From Heterodera schachtii (Eukaryota; Nematoda; Chromadorea; Rhabditida; Heteroderidae): a stretch of 64,000 nt of DNA. The position numbers and the translations under genes were made by a program. Positions 9,799 through 22,294 of the stretch are shown piece by piece (within the stretch, counting starts at the first letter, position 1; each line of letters opens with the position of its first letter). The notes under the pieces were generated by a model. The model was not told where the DNA came from. It saw only the letters and a list, made by a program, of their open reading frames with translations, and searched no databases. Where the stretch lies: positions 566,216 to 630,215 of the forward strand of contig SIJG01000063.1 of assembly GCA_023374025.1 (NCBI GenBank), in the 5' to 3' direction.

Positions 9799-12700
9799 TC
9801 ACCTGCTGCAATTGTGATTATAATGATCATCCAAGAACGGATCAGCTCTCTCTCCACAACAATACCAAAAGCAGGTACCGCAGCGACATATCATCTTGCA
9901 ATTAATAAATATAAAATTAATTAATTTAAAAAATATTTAAATTAGAAAAACATCCTTCCAAATTACAAATTGGCATCCATCAATTTTCACGGCATAAGTT
10001 TTGCAGCCCGGACATTTGGCATATTTTCTGATTTCCTCTTCTGTTTTCTGTTTGTCTCTAAATTTGATTGTATCTACATACTTTTCAATTTTTAAATGAT
10101 TATGAAAGTTATTTTATTAGTTTTTCAATTTTTGCGAGTTGTTTTTTTTTGTGAAAAACCTAAAAATTTAGAGATTCTATTTTAGTTGTGACTGAGTCGT
10201 AGACCATTTGGCTAATATTTAGTATCAAGCTTATATTTTTTTAAATTAATTCTTAAATTAATTTTTGTTTTTGCACTACCTGAGATTTTGTCTATTTTGC
10301 TGTTTGGCGAGCTGTTCACAACTCAAATTGTTGTGCTCTTCTGTCCATTTTTCATTGCATTTGCGACACATTTCGTAATTGCATTCGGGGCAATGAAATT
10401 TCAATTTATCATTTGGCTTAATAGCTTTCTGTTTCGGCTTTAACAATTTTAATAATGCCTTCTTGGTGTGATTGGCAGCGGGGGGAAGTGGACCATCCAT
10501 CTCAACGGCACAATTACATTTAGGACATCTTAATTTATTGTTTAATTAATTAATTAAAAGTAATAATTGAATGGTGAATTAATTGATTGGTTTGTTGCAA
10601 ATGACCGTTCCAAGTAAAGATCGGCCGCTGACACACTCAATTCAGCACACTGATTTTCCAGAATCTCAATAATCTCAAGTTCATCCGGTGATGCATCTTT
10701 TTTTATTTCATCTTAAATTATTTAAAAAATTTAATAAAAAAAATATTTGTTATAATTACGCCATGGAATTGGATTTTGACATTTCACCGCCATGCATTTC
10801 AGTCCCAGCCAACCGCGCGCGAATGGTTTCGTTTCGAGTGCCGCTTTTGTGTAGCCTTTAAGGCATTCTCGGCAGAAGGCATGCGATTCTTCAAATAAAA
10901 ATTAATAATTTTTAAAAGGTCATTTTCATTTTAATTGCTATGCCTTTTTGTGCATTGTTTGAGCTGCTACCAAAAATTTCGTCGCCCATTAAATGATCAC
11001 AGAAACAGAGTTGATCATATGTTACATAATCACAACAAATTGGACATTCCGTACTTTCAGCAGGCGCATTTTCTTTTTCTATTAAATTCATTTTTGTTTT
11101 TTTTAATTTAATTTTTACCATTTTCATCAGAATGTTCCAATTCTTCTAAACCAAATTCCTTAGCTGCAGAAGCACACAATTCCGCGCATTGGTTCTCCAA
11201 TGCTTGAATTGACTCCAGCTTACCAGGTAACACTGCCTTTAATTCTTCTAAATTTATTGAATTAAATTAAGATTAATTTTTAAAATTTACAATTAATTAG
11301 AAATTAAAAATTAATGTTTTTGTTACGCCATGGAATTGGATTTTCACAATTCTCCGCCACGCGTCCCAGCCAACCGTGCGCGAATGGTTTCGTTTCGAGT
11401 GCCGCTTTTGTGTAGCCCTTAAGGCATTCTCGGCAGAAGGCATGCAGTTCTTAAAATATTTAATTATTAATTAAAAATGCCATTTTTCATTTTAATTGCT
11501 TTGCCTTTTTGTGCATTGTTTGAGCTGCTACCAAAAATTGCGTCGCCCATTAAATGATCACAGAAACAGAGTTGATCATATGTTACATAATCACAACAAA
11601 TTGGACATTCCGTACTTTCAGCAGGCGCATTTACTTTTTCTATTAAATTCATTTTTATGTTTGTTTAATTTAATTTTTACCATTTTCATCAAAATGTTCC
11701 AATTCTTCAAAACCAAATTCCTTAGCTGCAGAAGCACACAATTCCGCGCATTGGTTCTCCAATGCTTGAATTGACTCCAGCTTACCAGGTAACACTGCCT
11801 TTAATTCTTCTAAATTTATTGAATTAAATTAAGATTAATTTTTAAAATTTACAATTAATTAGAAATTAAAAATTAGAGTCCTCGGGCACATTTGCTTTAT
11901 CTATTTGAAAATTTTCTTAATAAAAGTTAATAATTTTCAAATTTCCACAATTTTATCTGCTCAAGATTTAAAAAGAATTAAAAATTTTAAATTTTACCAT
12001 TTTTGTTTCTTATTTTCCGAGTTAAAAACATACTTTTAAACGAATTTTTTTTTTATTATTAATAATGGAAGAATAATTCATTAAATTATTTAATATTATA
12101 AATTACCACTTTCAATTTTTTAAATTTAGTTTTTTAGCTCGAATTCGTTAATTAGTATTAAGGTTTTTATTTTAATAAATTCCCAGTTTGAAAAAAATTA
12201 AAAAATAATATATATATATATATATATATTTGGTAATTTTTAAATTAAAACGAAACACTTCAAATATTCCATCGTTAAACACCAATTATTTAGCCTTAAC
12301 ATAAAAATTAATTGTTAATTAAATATATAATATATATTTAAATATTTTAATGGCTTTTACCTGTTTGCTGCTGGCTGCTTGAACTGCAGTTACCAAAAAT
12401 TCTTTCCGCCATTAAATGATCACAGAAATGCTGATCATTTTTTACAAATTCATAGCAAATCGGGCATTCCAAGCTGTCATCAGGCACTTTTGCTTTTTCT
12501 ATTAAAAATAAAATTCAATTTTAATTTTATTATTTTTAAATTTTTCTATATTTTTATATTAATTGCTAATATAAACTAATAAATTTTATTATCATTCGCA
12601 TAATAATGACTTTGTTCAGCAGAATGTTCATGTGCATTCAAAAATTCACTTTGATATTTTGGACTATTCAAGGTTTCGTCAACGCCATTTTGTTCAACAA

Positions 12701-13659
12701 TTCCTTCTAAAATATTAAATATTTTATTATGTCGAATTATTAATAATTATGCTATAAAATTTATTATTAAAATTATTCATAATTAGCTTTATGTTTTGTG
12801 ATTATTTCGATCATAATTATGCATTTCTATAAATTGTTTTATAATAATATTTTTAATTACTCTTCTTCTGATTTTTACCCTTCTGCTGCTCATGCAAACC
12901 GATTGCTTTTCCTTTTGATTCAAAAATATTCAAAAATTTAGGCGAAATAATTTTTTTATAAATTTCCTAAATTTAATAATTATTTAAAAATTATTTTTTG
13001 TCCCCTCAATTACTTTGTTCTTCTTTTTACCGCTTTCTTCATGACTTTTCTCTACGCTGCTTGAAGATGAAGCAACATTTTGTTTAATTCTCTCTAAAAA
13101 ATATTTAATAAAATTTATTTATTTACTAATTTAGATTTTAATTTGATATTTGTTTATTTAAATTTAAAAAGTTTTTCATGCAAAAATATTTTTACCGTTT
13201 TTAACACTTTGTTCAATTTGTGATTTGATAGATTTTTCTTTCGGGCGAACAATTTTTGAAAATTTGGGTGACATTATCATTTCAACAATTGCCTAAATTA
13301 AATTTTAAAAATTAAATTTATAAACATTTTTATCTACCTTTCCTTTTTTGGTCTTTTTCATTTCTTCATTATTCTCCTCAAATTGCTCATTAGCATCAAT
13401 GATGGAGTCATCAGAATCTGATGTATTTTCTAAAATTCATTAAAATAAATTATGGCTGTGCCATTTGATCAGAAATCTCGACAAATATCCATTAATTAAA
13501 ATTTTTTTTTGTTTTCTTCAAAAATTAAGCATTTCGAAAATAGTTCGCTGTGTTACCTTTGTCAGTAAAATGTTTCGGATTTGTCCCATAAATTTGTTGA
13601 GCCAACCCAAAAAATACGCAAATATATAATAAAATAATGATTATGGTATTTAAGGTCAT
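9799..13659 (-). CDS. RBR copy A: secreted multi-RING1 RBR ubiquitin-ligase-like protein
   Basis: About 17 minus-strand exons read in phase to roughly 680 residues. Exon 1 (13659-13557) encodes a signal peptide (core IIIILLYICVFFGLAQQ) ending YGTNPKHF. Exons at 13429-13338, 13292-13196, 13093-13014, 12966-12861 and 12706-12611 give a charged region with two SPKF units. RING1-type exons follow: CPICYEFV (12498-12361), CPICCDYVTYDQLCFCDH (11639-11505 and near 11084-10945), HAFCRECLKGYTKAAL (near 11450-11333 and 10888-10762), helical linker exons (11809-11681, 11247-11119). Then a linker (near 10713-10607), IBR (10528-10280), RING2 (10057-9967; CPGCKTYAVKIDGC) and the last exon (9894-9799; CRCGTCFWYCCG). 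RBR ligases pass ubiquitin through the RING2 cysteine. One HAFC exon has lost LKCM, with a zinc cysteine. Enzyme activity and export are inferred. Confidence 0.8.
11870..11912 (-). pseudogene. Stub of a deleted RING1 exon in copy A
   Basis: The sequence encoding DKANVPEDS, the start of the second RING1-a exon of copies B and C, stops at 11877 and joins intron sequence GAAATTAAAAATTA. Compared with copy B (18510-18830) one RING1-a/HAFC exon pair is deleted. Flanking exons are phase 1-1, so the frame survives. Confidence 0.65.
12206..12232. repeat. (TA)n microsatellite
   Basis: TA dinucleotide run in an intron of copy A; counterparts of different length in copy B (near 19157-19180) and copy C (near 25640-25662). 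Useful for telling the copies apart. Confidence 0.7.
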
Positions 13660-15345
13660 ATCTAAATAAAAATTATTGAAGTTTTTTTTAATAAAATTTT
13701 TTTTTAAAAATGCGACCCAGAAAAAATCGAGAAAATAGAAGCTTTAATTTTCTCGTGTTGTACACACTAAAAATAATATTTTAATAAAATAATAATTCTA
13801 ATAATGAAAAAGGAGCATTATTTAAGCATTATTCACTCATTGGAAATTGATATGCATGACGTAAACATATTACGATATTAGAAAATGTATAAAAACAAAA
13901 TTGAATATTTATTAATAATTCTACTCAAAACTGATCATTAAATGTAAATCAACAAATACTCTCTACACAAATTCTAAATCCAATAATTTACGAGTCAATT
14001 AAAATAAAATTAATTTGAATCAATTATCTTACGCAAATATTTTTTTATACAATACATTTAATTTTTTTCCTCACTCATTTTATTTCTATAAATTTGAAAT
14101 ACAAGAAAAAAATGCTTCAAAATGCTTACAAGAGATTTAAAAAATGGTTTCGCTGTTTTATGTTTGCTCAAACAGATGTAGGAATTTTGAAATTAAACAA
14201 AAATCGTTTACACGTGAATAAATTTTAACTAAAGTTCGGCTAAATGCCTCCCAAAATTTAGAAAATAGAAAATAGAAGATGTAAAAAAGGGCTCGGCTCC
14301 CGGAAAATTGGACACCGGAAAATTGGACACCAGAAAATTGGACACTAGAAAATTGGGCACTAATGGAAATTTTGACACCGGAAAATTGGACACTATAGAG
14401 TATAAAAATTAAATTTAAAATATATAAACAAAAATTTTGGTTTGGCTAAAAGATTTTATTTTAGTGCACATACTTATGTTTTTTTGTAAGCGTAAAAAAG
14501 GAAATAAATAATGATTTTATTATTGAAACATCAGAAAAAGAAAGTCAACATAACATTCATAGAGAAAAAGGTACATAATTTCAGGGTTTATTTAGGAAGT
14601 TGGTGTCCAGTTTTCCGGTGTCCAATATTCCTTTGGTGTCCAAAATTCCGGCGGAGACCAGTTTTCCGCTTGGTGTCCAATTTTCTGGTGTCAAATTTTC
14701 TGGTGTCCAATTTTCCGGTGTCCAATTTACCGGTCCCCGTAAAAAAGAAATGATACCAAGGGAAACTGGGTAAAATAAAAAATGAATTAAAAATAGGCAA
14801 AGTCCAAATTCCACGGGCATATAAAACACTACAAACGGAAGAAATGCCTCGTAAACCAAAAATGCCAAGCTTTTCCGGAATAAGCACGGAAGAGCTTTTC
14901 AATTTACAAATTAAAATTTTGAATCAACAATCTGGAGCTGAGCTTGGAATTCTCGGGTGAAGATCGAATGTTTCTGTATGTAAATTAAGAACACTAAAAA
15001 ATTACTAAGGAATTAAATGCATCAAATTTTTATGGTCTGAATTTTTGAACTTTTTTCGTTACAATTTTTGTAAATTTTTTTCTTTTTCCGATAATTTTGT
15101 TAAATTACCCGGGAATTCTAAAATTTTTAATGCTAAAAGTAAATCATTTTTGTTCACCAAATGTTTAAAGTAATTATTTAAATACATTAAGAAAGCGTGA
15201 GGTTAGACTTTTTCGTAAACATTTTCTCATTGAATTTTTATTTTTATTTTTATCAAATAATATAAAAAGATTGTAACAGTTTTTCAAATAAATTTCAAAA
15301 TTTCCTATTTGCTAACAAGCATAAAACCGAAAAATCATTTTTACA
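13660..15345. other. Upstream region of copy A with foldback element
   Basis: Promoter-side DNA of copy A, followed by the GGACACC foldback arms (separate entry). The first 600 bp match the unit later repeated at 27283-28970. No gene seen; short plus-strand frames such as the one at 14511 recur only because the whole segment is duplicated at about 20614-22295. Confidence 0.5.
14283..14740. mobile_element. Foldback-like element with GGACACC tandem arms
   Basis: Left arm 14295-14395: five to six copies of an about 17-bp unit GAAAATTGGACACCG. Right arm 14600-14740: the same unit in inverse orientation (GGTGTCCAATTTTC). About 200 bp lie between. Inverted arms built of short direct repeats are the hallmark of foldback-type elements. 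A second copy is at 21247-21690; single left arms occur at 27728, 28330 and 28932. Confidence 0.6.
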
Positions 15346-15577
15346 TCAGCCTCTTCGACAAGATGAATTATGCTTTTTAAAGTATTCCGTGCCACGGCAA
15401 TACCAAAAATGGTCACCGCAGCGACAACGTATATTGGAAAAGATTTTTAATAATAGGATGAATTTCATAATTTATTTACATGATCACACCCATCAAATCT
15501 CTCAACTGGACTCTTATATAACATGGACATTTGATAAATCGACAGACAACATTTTCTGATAATTGTTTGTCTCTTAA
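15346..15577 (-). pseudogene. Orphan RING2 exons (RBR relic)
   Basis: Two minus-strand exons of an RBR C-terminus: DKQLSENVVCRFIKCPC (15577 to about 15482) and RCRCGDHFWYCRGTEYFKKH ending at stop 15346-15348. In the first, two extra bases near 15515-15520 (TATATAAGAG for TATAAGAG) shift the frame before the catalytic segment, which would read SPVERFDGCDH. No RING1 or IBR exon precedes it. Confidence 0.65.
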
Positions 15578-16316
15578 ATTTGCCTTAATAATTTTAACAA
15601 ACATAAATTATTTTAATGAAAATTATGCACAAAATTTTGTACAAATGTCCCAATTTTGAGGTATAAAAGAAAATAACGGGCATATTGATAAGCCCAGCTT
15701 TTTATTTATTGATTTTTTTAGATTTTACTGTTAATTTTTTTCAATAGTTACATAATTGGCCTAATAAAAACACTTTACAAAACACTCTATTTGTACTTCT
15801 TGCAATTTTATGCCTTTTTTTCAACCTTTGGTGCCTATTTTAGTGCCTAAAAATCCGGGTTATTAAATTAATTTTCTTTTTTTTAAATGGGTTATTTATT
15901 TTTCTGGATTTTCTTCGCTAAAACTCAAATTTTGCCTTAAAAGTGAAAAAGTCATTAAAAAGGTCAAAAGTGCAAAAAAAAAAAGACAAATTTTGGAACA
16001 TTCTTGGACATTTTGTCAAGAATTTGAGTGCCAAAAAATGTTATTTTTGTAAAAAAACAAAACAAGATTTTTTTTAAAAATCGCCAAAATATATGCCAAA
16101 AACAACCGAAACCTCAAATATGTTTTTATGAGCAAAAAGTCCGAAATATGTTTTTTATGTGCTAAAAACTAGCTCTGATCGATAAAAAACAGGTAAAAAT
16201 GCCATTTTTGAGTTTTTCATCCGGCGATATCAAAGGTGCAAAAAAAAATATGTAAAAACATATAAATCCGTTACCTGCTTATGGTTATTGACAAATTCTT
16301 TGTCCAATTACTGTAA
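15578..16316. repeat. Dispersed AT-rich repeat, copy 1
   Basis: Non-coding. 15892-16280 matches 50836-51215 (shared TTTTGCCTTAAAAG near the start and TGTAAAAACATATAAATCCG at the end), with degenerate ATGTGCTAAAAAC motifs also seen near 4370-4520 and 40360-40800. It ends at the junction with heptad-repeat DNA at about 16316. Confidence 0.55.
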
Positions 16317-16454
16317 TATTTAACCCAATGACACCAGGAATGCCACCGATGATGCCAGGGTTTAATCCGATGATGCCGGGTAAGAGGGATTTCTGAAACA
16401 TAGACATATAATTTATTGTTCAGGAACCATTCAATGGCCAACACAATTGGATGA
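16317..16454 (+). pseudogene. Short 3' fragment of the heptad-repeat gene
   Basis: Begins abruptly with TTTAACCCAATGACACCAGG, holds a few heptads, the donor CCGG|GTAAGA and the last exon equivalent, ending ACACAATTGGATGA at 16454. One base is missing in the last exon (CATTCAATGG against CATTCCAATGG). Confidence 0.7.
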
Positions 16455-17093
16455 AACAAATTTTGAGAAGAAATTGAGGATTGCAATTTAAAATCAGATT
16501 AGATAAATTGTATAAAATTCAGTTCAAAGTCGTTTTTACAATTTCACGACAAATTTATCTTCAAAAAATGCCAAGGTGTAACATATAAAAGTAAAACGTA
16601 CAAAATCCTTTTTCATAATCATCATCTTCACCAATACAAACTGAAATAAGAAAAAAAAAGTATAAAATGAAAAATTTAAAAAGCCCTTTAAAAATTTTTC
16701 AAAAAAATAATCCACAATTTTCATTTTTTATACTTCAAAATTGCGTTTGCTGTGTTAATCAATCATCTCGTGCCCTAAAAATTAAAAAACTATTATCAAA
16801 AAGTTAATCTCTTTTTCTGTCTATAATTTGTATTAATATAACAAATTTTTAGAAACAGTTTTAGAAAAACTTAATAAAATGTTAAGATTATCCAACCAAC
16901 AAAAAATCTCGAAAAATTTGTGCTTTACAATAATCTGAATATCTTTTTTTTTTAAATAAATTTATAATATGGAATTTGTAACACGTTTCATTTCATATTT
17001 CTTGGAATTTCAGAAATTTTTTTTTCATATTTTTTGGAATAAAAAAAATATTTCCATTAGCAGATAAATTTATTTCCAAATTTAATTTTAATT
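16455..17093. other. RBR 3' flank of copy B
   Basis: Nearly the same as 9159-9798, including the decayed FFEDKFVVKL tail exon near 16536-16600. No gene. Confidence 0.5.
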
Positions 17094-20000
17094 TCACCTG
17101 CTGCAATTGTGATTATAATGATCATCCAAGAACGGATCAGCTCTCTCTCCACAACAATACCAAAAGCAGGTACCGCAGCGACACACCATCTTGCAATTAA
17201 TAAATATAAAATTAATTAATTTAAAAAATATTTAAATTAGAAAAACATCCTCCCAATTTACAGTATCGCATCCACCATTTTTCTCGATTGGAATTTTGCA
17301 TTCGGGGCATTTTCTAAATCTGTTGACGACCATTTCTGATAATTGATTGTCTCTAAATTTTTTTCTTAATAGCGTAAAAAGAATGTAAATAGCTTTTAAT
17401 CGAGTAACTTTTTCGCATAACCCAGTTTATTTTATATTGTTTTTTTTTTTGTTTTTACTTAATTATTGTAAGATTAATTAATTAATTAATTTTTGTTTTT
17501 GACTACTTGAGATTTTTTTCGCGGCTTTGCTGTTCGGCGAACTGTTCGCATGTCAATTTGTTGTGCTCTTCTGCCCATTTTTCATTGCATTTGCGACACA
17601 TTTCGTAATTGCATTCGGGGCAATGAAATTTCAGCTTAGCATATGGTTTATGTTTCGATTTAAACAATTTTAATAAAGCATTATATAGGTTATTGTTAGC
17701 GACGGGAAGTGGACAATCCATGTCAATGGCATAATTGCATTTAGGACATCTAAATTAGTAGTTAATTATTAATTTAATAATTCATAATTATTCTTAAATG
17801 ACCGTTCCAAGCAAAGACCAGCCGCAGAAACACAAAATTCAACACACTGATTTTCCAGAGTTACAATTGCCTCATGCTCATCGGGTAACACAGATTTTAA
17901 TTCTTCTTAATTAAAGAAAAAATTTCATATAAATATATTTAATTATAATTTACGCCATGGAATTGTATTTTCACATTTCTCCGCCATGCATTTCAGTCCC
18001 AGCCAACCGCGCGCGAATGGTTTCGTTTCGAGTGCCGCTTTTGTGTAGCGTTTAAGGCATTCTCGGCAGAAGGCATGCGATTCTTAAAATAAATTTATTA
18101 ATTTTAATTTAAATTGCCATTTTTATTTTAATTGCTTTGCCTTTTTGTTCATTGTTTGAGCTGCAACCAAAAATTGCGTCGCCCATTAAATGATCACAGA
18201 AACAGAGCTGATCATTTTTTACAAATTCATAGCAAATCGGGCATTCCAAGCAGTCATCAGGCACTTTTGCTTTTTCTATTAAATTCATTTTTATGTTTTT
18301 TTATTTAATTTTTACCATTTTCATCAAAATGTTCCAATTCTTCAAAACCAAATTCCTTAGCTGCAGAAGCACACAATTCCGCGCATTGGTTCTCCAATGC
18401 TTGAATTGACTCCAGCTTACCAGGTAACACTGCCTTTAATTCTTCTAAATTTATTGAATTAAATTAAGATTAATTTTTCAAATTTACAATTAATTAGAAA
18501 TTAAAAATTAATGTTTTTGTTACGCCATGGAATTGGATTTTCACAATTCTCCGCCACGCATTTCAGTCCCAGCCAACCGCGCGCGAATGATTTCGATTCA
18601 AGTGCCACTTCTGTGTAATTTTGAAGACATTCTCGGCAGAAGGCATGCAATTCTTCAAATGTTAAATTAAATTTGAAAAATTATTTAATTTTAGTTTTAT
18701 TTATTATTTTTTGCCTGTTTCTTGCTCATTTGAGCTGCTGCAGTCAAAAATTTTGTCCTCCATTAAATGATCACAAAAACAGAGTTGATAAAATTTTATA
18801 TCATCAAAACAAAAAGTGCATTTCATAGAGTCCTCGGGCACATTTGCTTTATCTATTTGAAAATTTCTTAATAAAAGTTAATAATTTTCAAATTTCCACA
18901 ATTTTATCTGCTCAAGATTTAAAAAGAATTAAAAATTTTAAATTTTACCATTTTTGTTTCTTATTTTCCGAGTTAAAAACATACTTTTAAACGAATTTTT
19001 TTTTATTAATAATGGAAGAATAATTCATTAAATTATTTAATATTATAAATTACCACTTTCAATTTTTTAAATTTAGTTTTTTAGCTCGAATTCGTTAATT
19101 AATATTAAGGTTTTTATTTTAATAAATTCCCAGTTTGAAAAAAGTTAAAAAATAATAAATATATATATATATATATATTTGGTAATTTTCAATTAAAACG
19201 AAACACTTAAAATATTCCATCAGTTAAATACCAATTATTTAGCCCTAACATAAAAATTAATTGTTAATTAAATATATAATATATATTTAAATATTTTTAA
19301 TGGCTTTTACCTGTTTGCTGCTGGCTGCTTGAACTGCCGTTACCAGAAATTCTTTCCGCCATTAAATGATCACAGAAACAGAGCTGATCGAATTTTACAT
19401 TTTCAGAGCAGAAATTGCACTCCATACATTCAGCAGGAACAATTGCTTTTTTTATTAAAAATAAAATTCAATTTTAATTTTATTATTTTTAAATTTTTCT
19501 ATATTTTTATATTAATTGCTAATATAAACTAATAAATTTTATTATCATTCACATATTAATGACTTTGTTCAGCAGAATGTTCATGTGCATTCAAAAATTC
19601 ACTTTGATATTTTGGACTATTCAAGGTTTCGTCAACGCCATTTTGTTCAACAATTCCTTCTAAAATATTAAATATTTTATTATGTCGAATTATTAATAAT
19701 TATGCTATAAAATTTATTATTAAAATTATTCATAAGTAGCTGCATGTTTTGTGATTATTTCGATCATAATTATGCATTTCTATAAATTGTTTTATAATAA
19801 TATTTTTAATTACTCTTCTTCTGATTTTTACCCTTCTGCTGCTCATGCAAACCGATTTCTTTTCCTTTTGATTCAAAAATATTCAAAAATTTAGGCGAAA
19901 TAATTTTTTTATAAATTTCCTAAATTTAATAATTATTTAAAAATTATTTTTTGTCCCCTCAATTACTTTGTTCTTCTTTTTACCGCTTTCTTCATGACTT

Positions 20001-20613
20001 TTCTCTACGCTGCTTGAAGATGAAGCAACATTTTGTTTAATTCTCTCTAAAAAATATTTAATAAAATTTATTTATTTACTAATTTAGATTTTAATTTGAT
20101 ATTTGTTTATTTAAATTTAAAAAGTTTTTCATGCAAAAATATTTTTACCCTTTTTAACACTTTGTTCAATTTGTGATTTGATAGATTTTTCTTTCGGGCG
20201 AACAATTTTTGAAAATTTGGGTGACATTATCATTTCAACAATTGCCTAAATTAAATTTTAAAAATTAAATTTATAAACATTTTTATCTACCTTTCCTTTT
20301 TTGGTCTTTTTCATTTCTTCATTATTCTCCTCAAATTGCTCATTAGCATCAACGATGGACGTCATCAGAACCTGATGTATTTTCTAAAATTCATTAAAAT
20401 AAATTATGGCTGTGCCATTTGATCAGAAATCTCGACAAATATCCATTAATTAAAATTTTTTTTTGTTTTCTTCAAAAATTAAGCATTTCGAAAATAGTTC
20501 GCTGTGTTACCTTTGTCAGTAAAATGTTTCGGATTTGTCCCATAAATTTGTTGAGCCAACCCAAAAAATACGCAAATATATAATAAAATAATGATTATGG
20601 TATTTAAGGTCAT
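17094..20613 (-). pseudogene. RBR copy B: multi-RING1 gene with a frameshift in exon 2
   Basis: Same plan as copy A: signal-peptide exon 20613-20511, charged exons, RING1-a exons near 19455-19311 (MECNFCSENVKFDQLCFCDH), 18855-18715 and 18284-18150, HAFCREC exons near 18650-18525 and 18085-17955, linkers near 18445-18317 and 17907-17807, IBR (near 17753-17508), RING2 (near 17355-17262; CPECKIPIEKNGGC) and the CRCGTCFWYCCG exon ending at stop 17094. Exon 2 has one extra base near 20354-20361 (GATGGACGTC against GATGACGTC in copy C), which would put all later exons out of frame. The rest is preserved, so the change is recent or an assembly error. Confidence 0.7.
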
Positions 20614-22294
20614 ATCTAAATAAAAATTATTGAAGTTTTTTTTAATAAAATTTTTTTTTAAAAATGCGACCCAGAAAAAATCGAGAAAATAGAAGCTTTC
20701 ATTTTCTCGTGTTGTACAACACTAAAAATAATATTTTAATAAAATAATAATTCTAATAATGAAAAAGGAGCATTATTTAAGCATTATTCACTCATTGGAA
20801 ATTGATATGCATGACGTAAACATATTACGATATTAGAAAATGTATAAAAACAAAATTGAATATTTATTAATAATTCTACTCAAAACTGATCATTAAATGT
20901 AAATCAACAAATACTCTCTACACAAATTTTAAATCCAATAATTTACGAGTCAATTAAAATAAAATTAATTTGAATCAATTATCTTACGCAAATATTTTTT
21001 TATACAATACATTTAATTTTTTTCCTCACTCATTTTATTTCTATAAATTTGAAATACAAGAAAAAAATGCTTCAAAATGCTTACAAGAGATTTAAAAAAT
21101 GGTTTCGCTGTTTTATGTTTGCTCAAACAGATGTAGGAATTTTGAAATTAAACAAAAATCGTTTACACGTGAATAAATTTTAACTAAAGTTCGGTTAAAT
21201 GCCTCCCAAAATTTAGAAAATAGAAAATTGAAGATGTAAAAAAGGGCTCCCGGAAAATTGGACACCGGAAAATTGGACACCAGAAAATTGGACACTAGAA
21301 ATTGGGCACTAATGGAAATTTTGACACCGGAAAATTGGACACTATAGAGTATAAAAATTAAATTTAAAATATATAAACAAAAATTTTGGTTTGGCTAAAA
21401 GATTTTATTTTAGTGCACATACTTATGTTTTTTTGTAAGCGTAAAAAAGGAAATAAATAATGATTTTATTATTGAAACATCAGAAAAAGAAAGTCAACAT
21501 AACATTCATAGAGAAAAAGGTACATAATTTCAGGGTTTATTTAGGAAGTTGGTGTCCAGTTTTCCGGTGTCCAATATTCCTTTGGTGTCCAAAATTCCGG
21601 CGGAGACCAGTTTTCCGCTTGGTGTCCAATTTTCTGGTGTCAAATTTTCTGGTGTCCAATTTTCCGGTGTCCAATTTACCGGTCCCCGTAAAAAAGAAAT
21701 GATACCAAGGGAAACTGGGTAAAATAAAAAATGAATTAAAAATAGGCAAAGTCCAAATTCCACGGGCATATAAAACACTACAAACGGAAGAAATGCCTCG
21801 TAAACCAAAAATGCCAAGCTTTTCCGGAATAAGCACGGAAGAGCTTTTCAATTTACAAATTAAAATTTTGAATCAACAATCTGGAGCTGAGCTTGGAATT
21901 CTCGGGTGAAGATCGAATGTTTCTGTATGTAAATTAAGAACACTAAAAAATTACTAAGGAATTAAATGCATCAAATTTTTATGGTCTGAATTTTTGAACT
22001 TTTTTCGTTATAATTTTTGTAAATTTTTTTCTTTTTCCGATAATTTTGTTAAATTACCCGGGAATTCTAAAATTTTTAATGCTAAAAGTAAATCATTTTT
22101 GTTCACCAAATGTTTAAAGTAATTATTTAAATACATTAAGAAAGCGTGAGGTTAGACTTTTTCGTAAACATTTTCTCATTGAATTTTTATTTTTATTTTT
22201 ATCAAACAATATAAAAAGATTGTAACAGTTTTTCAAATAAATTTCAAAATTTCCTATTTGCTAACAAGCATAAAACCGAAAAATCATTTTTACA
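20614..22294. repeat. Segmental duplicate of 13660-15345
   Basis: Upstream DNA of copy B, offset by about 6950 bp from the copy-A counterpart and almost the same, including the foldback element at 21247-21690. No gene. Confidence 0.7.

Noticed and set aside
14511..14902. Plus and minus frames of 80-104 codons at 14.5-14.9 kb, repeated at 21.46-21.85 kb
   Set aside because: They run through the inverted GGACACC arm, so opposite-strand frames mirror the short repeat; the repetition is due to segmental duplication.
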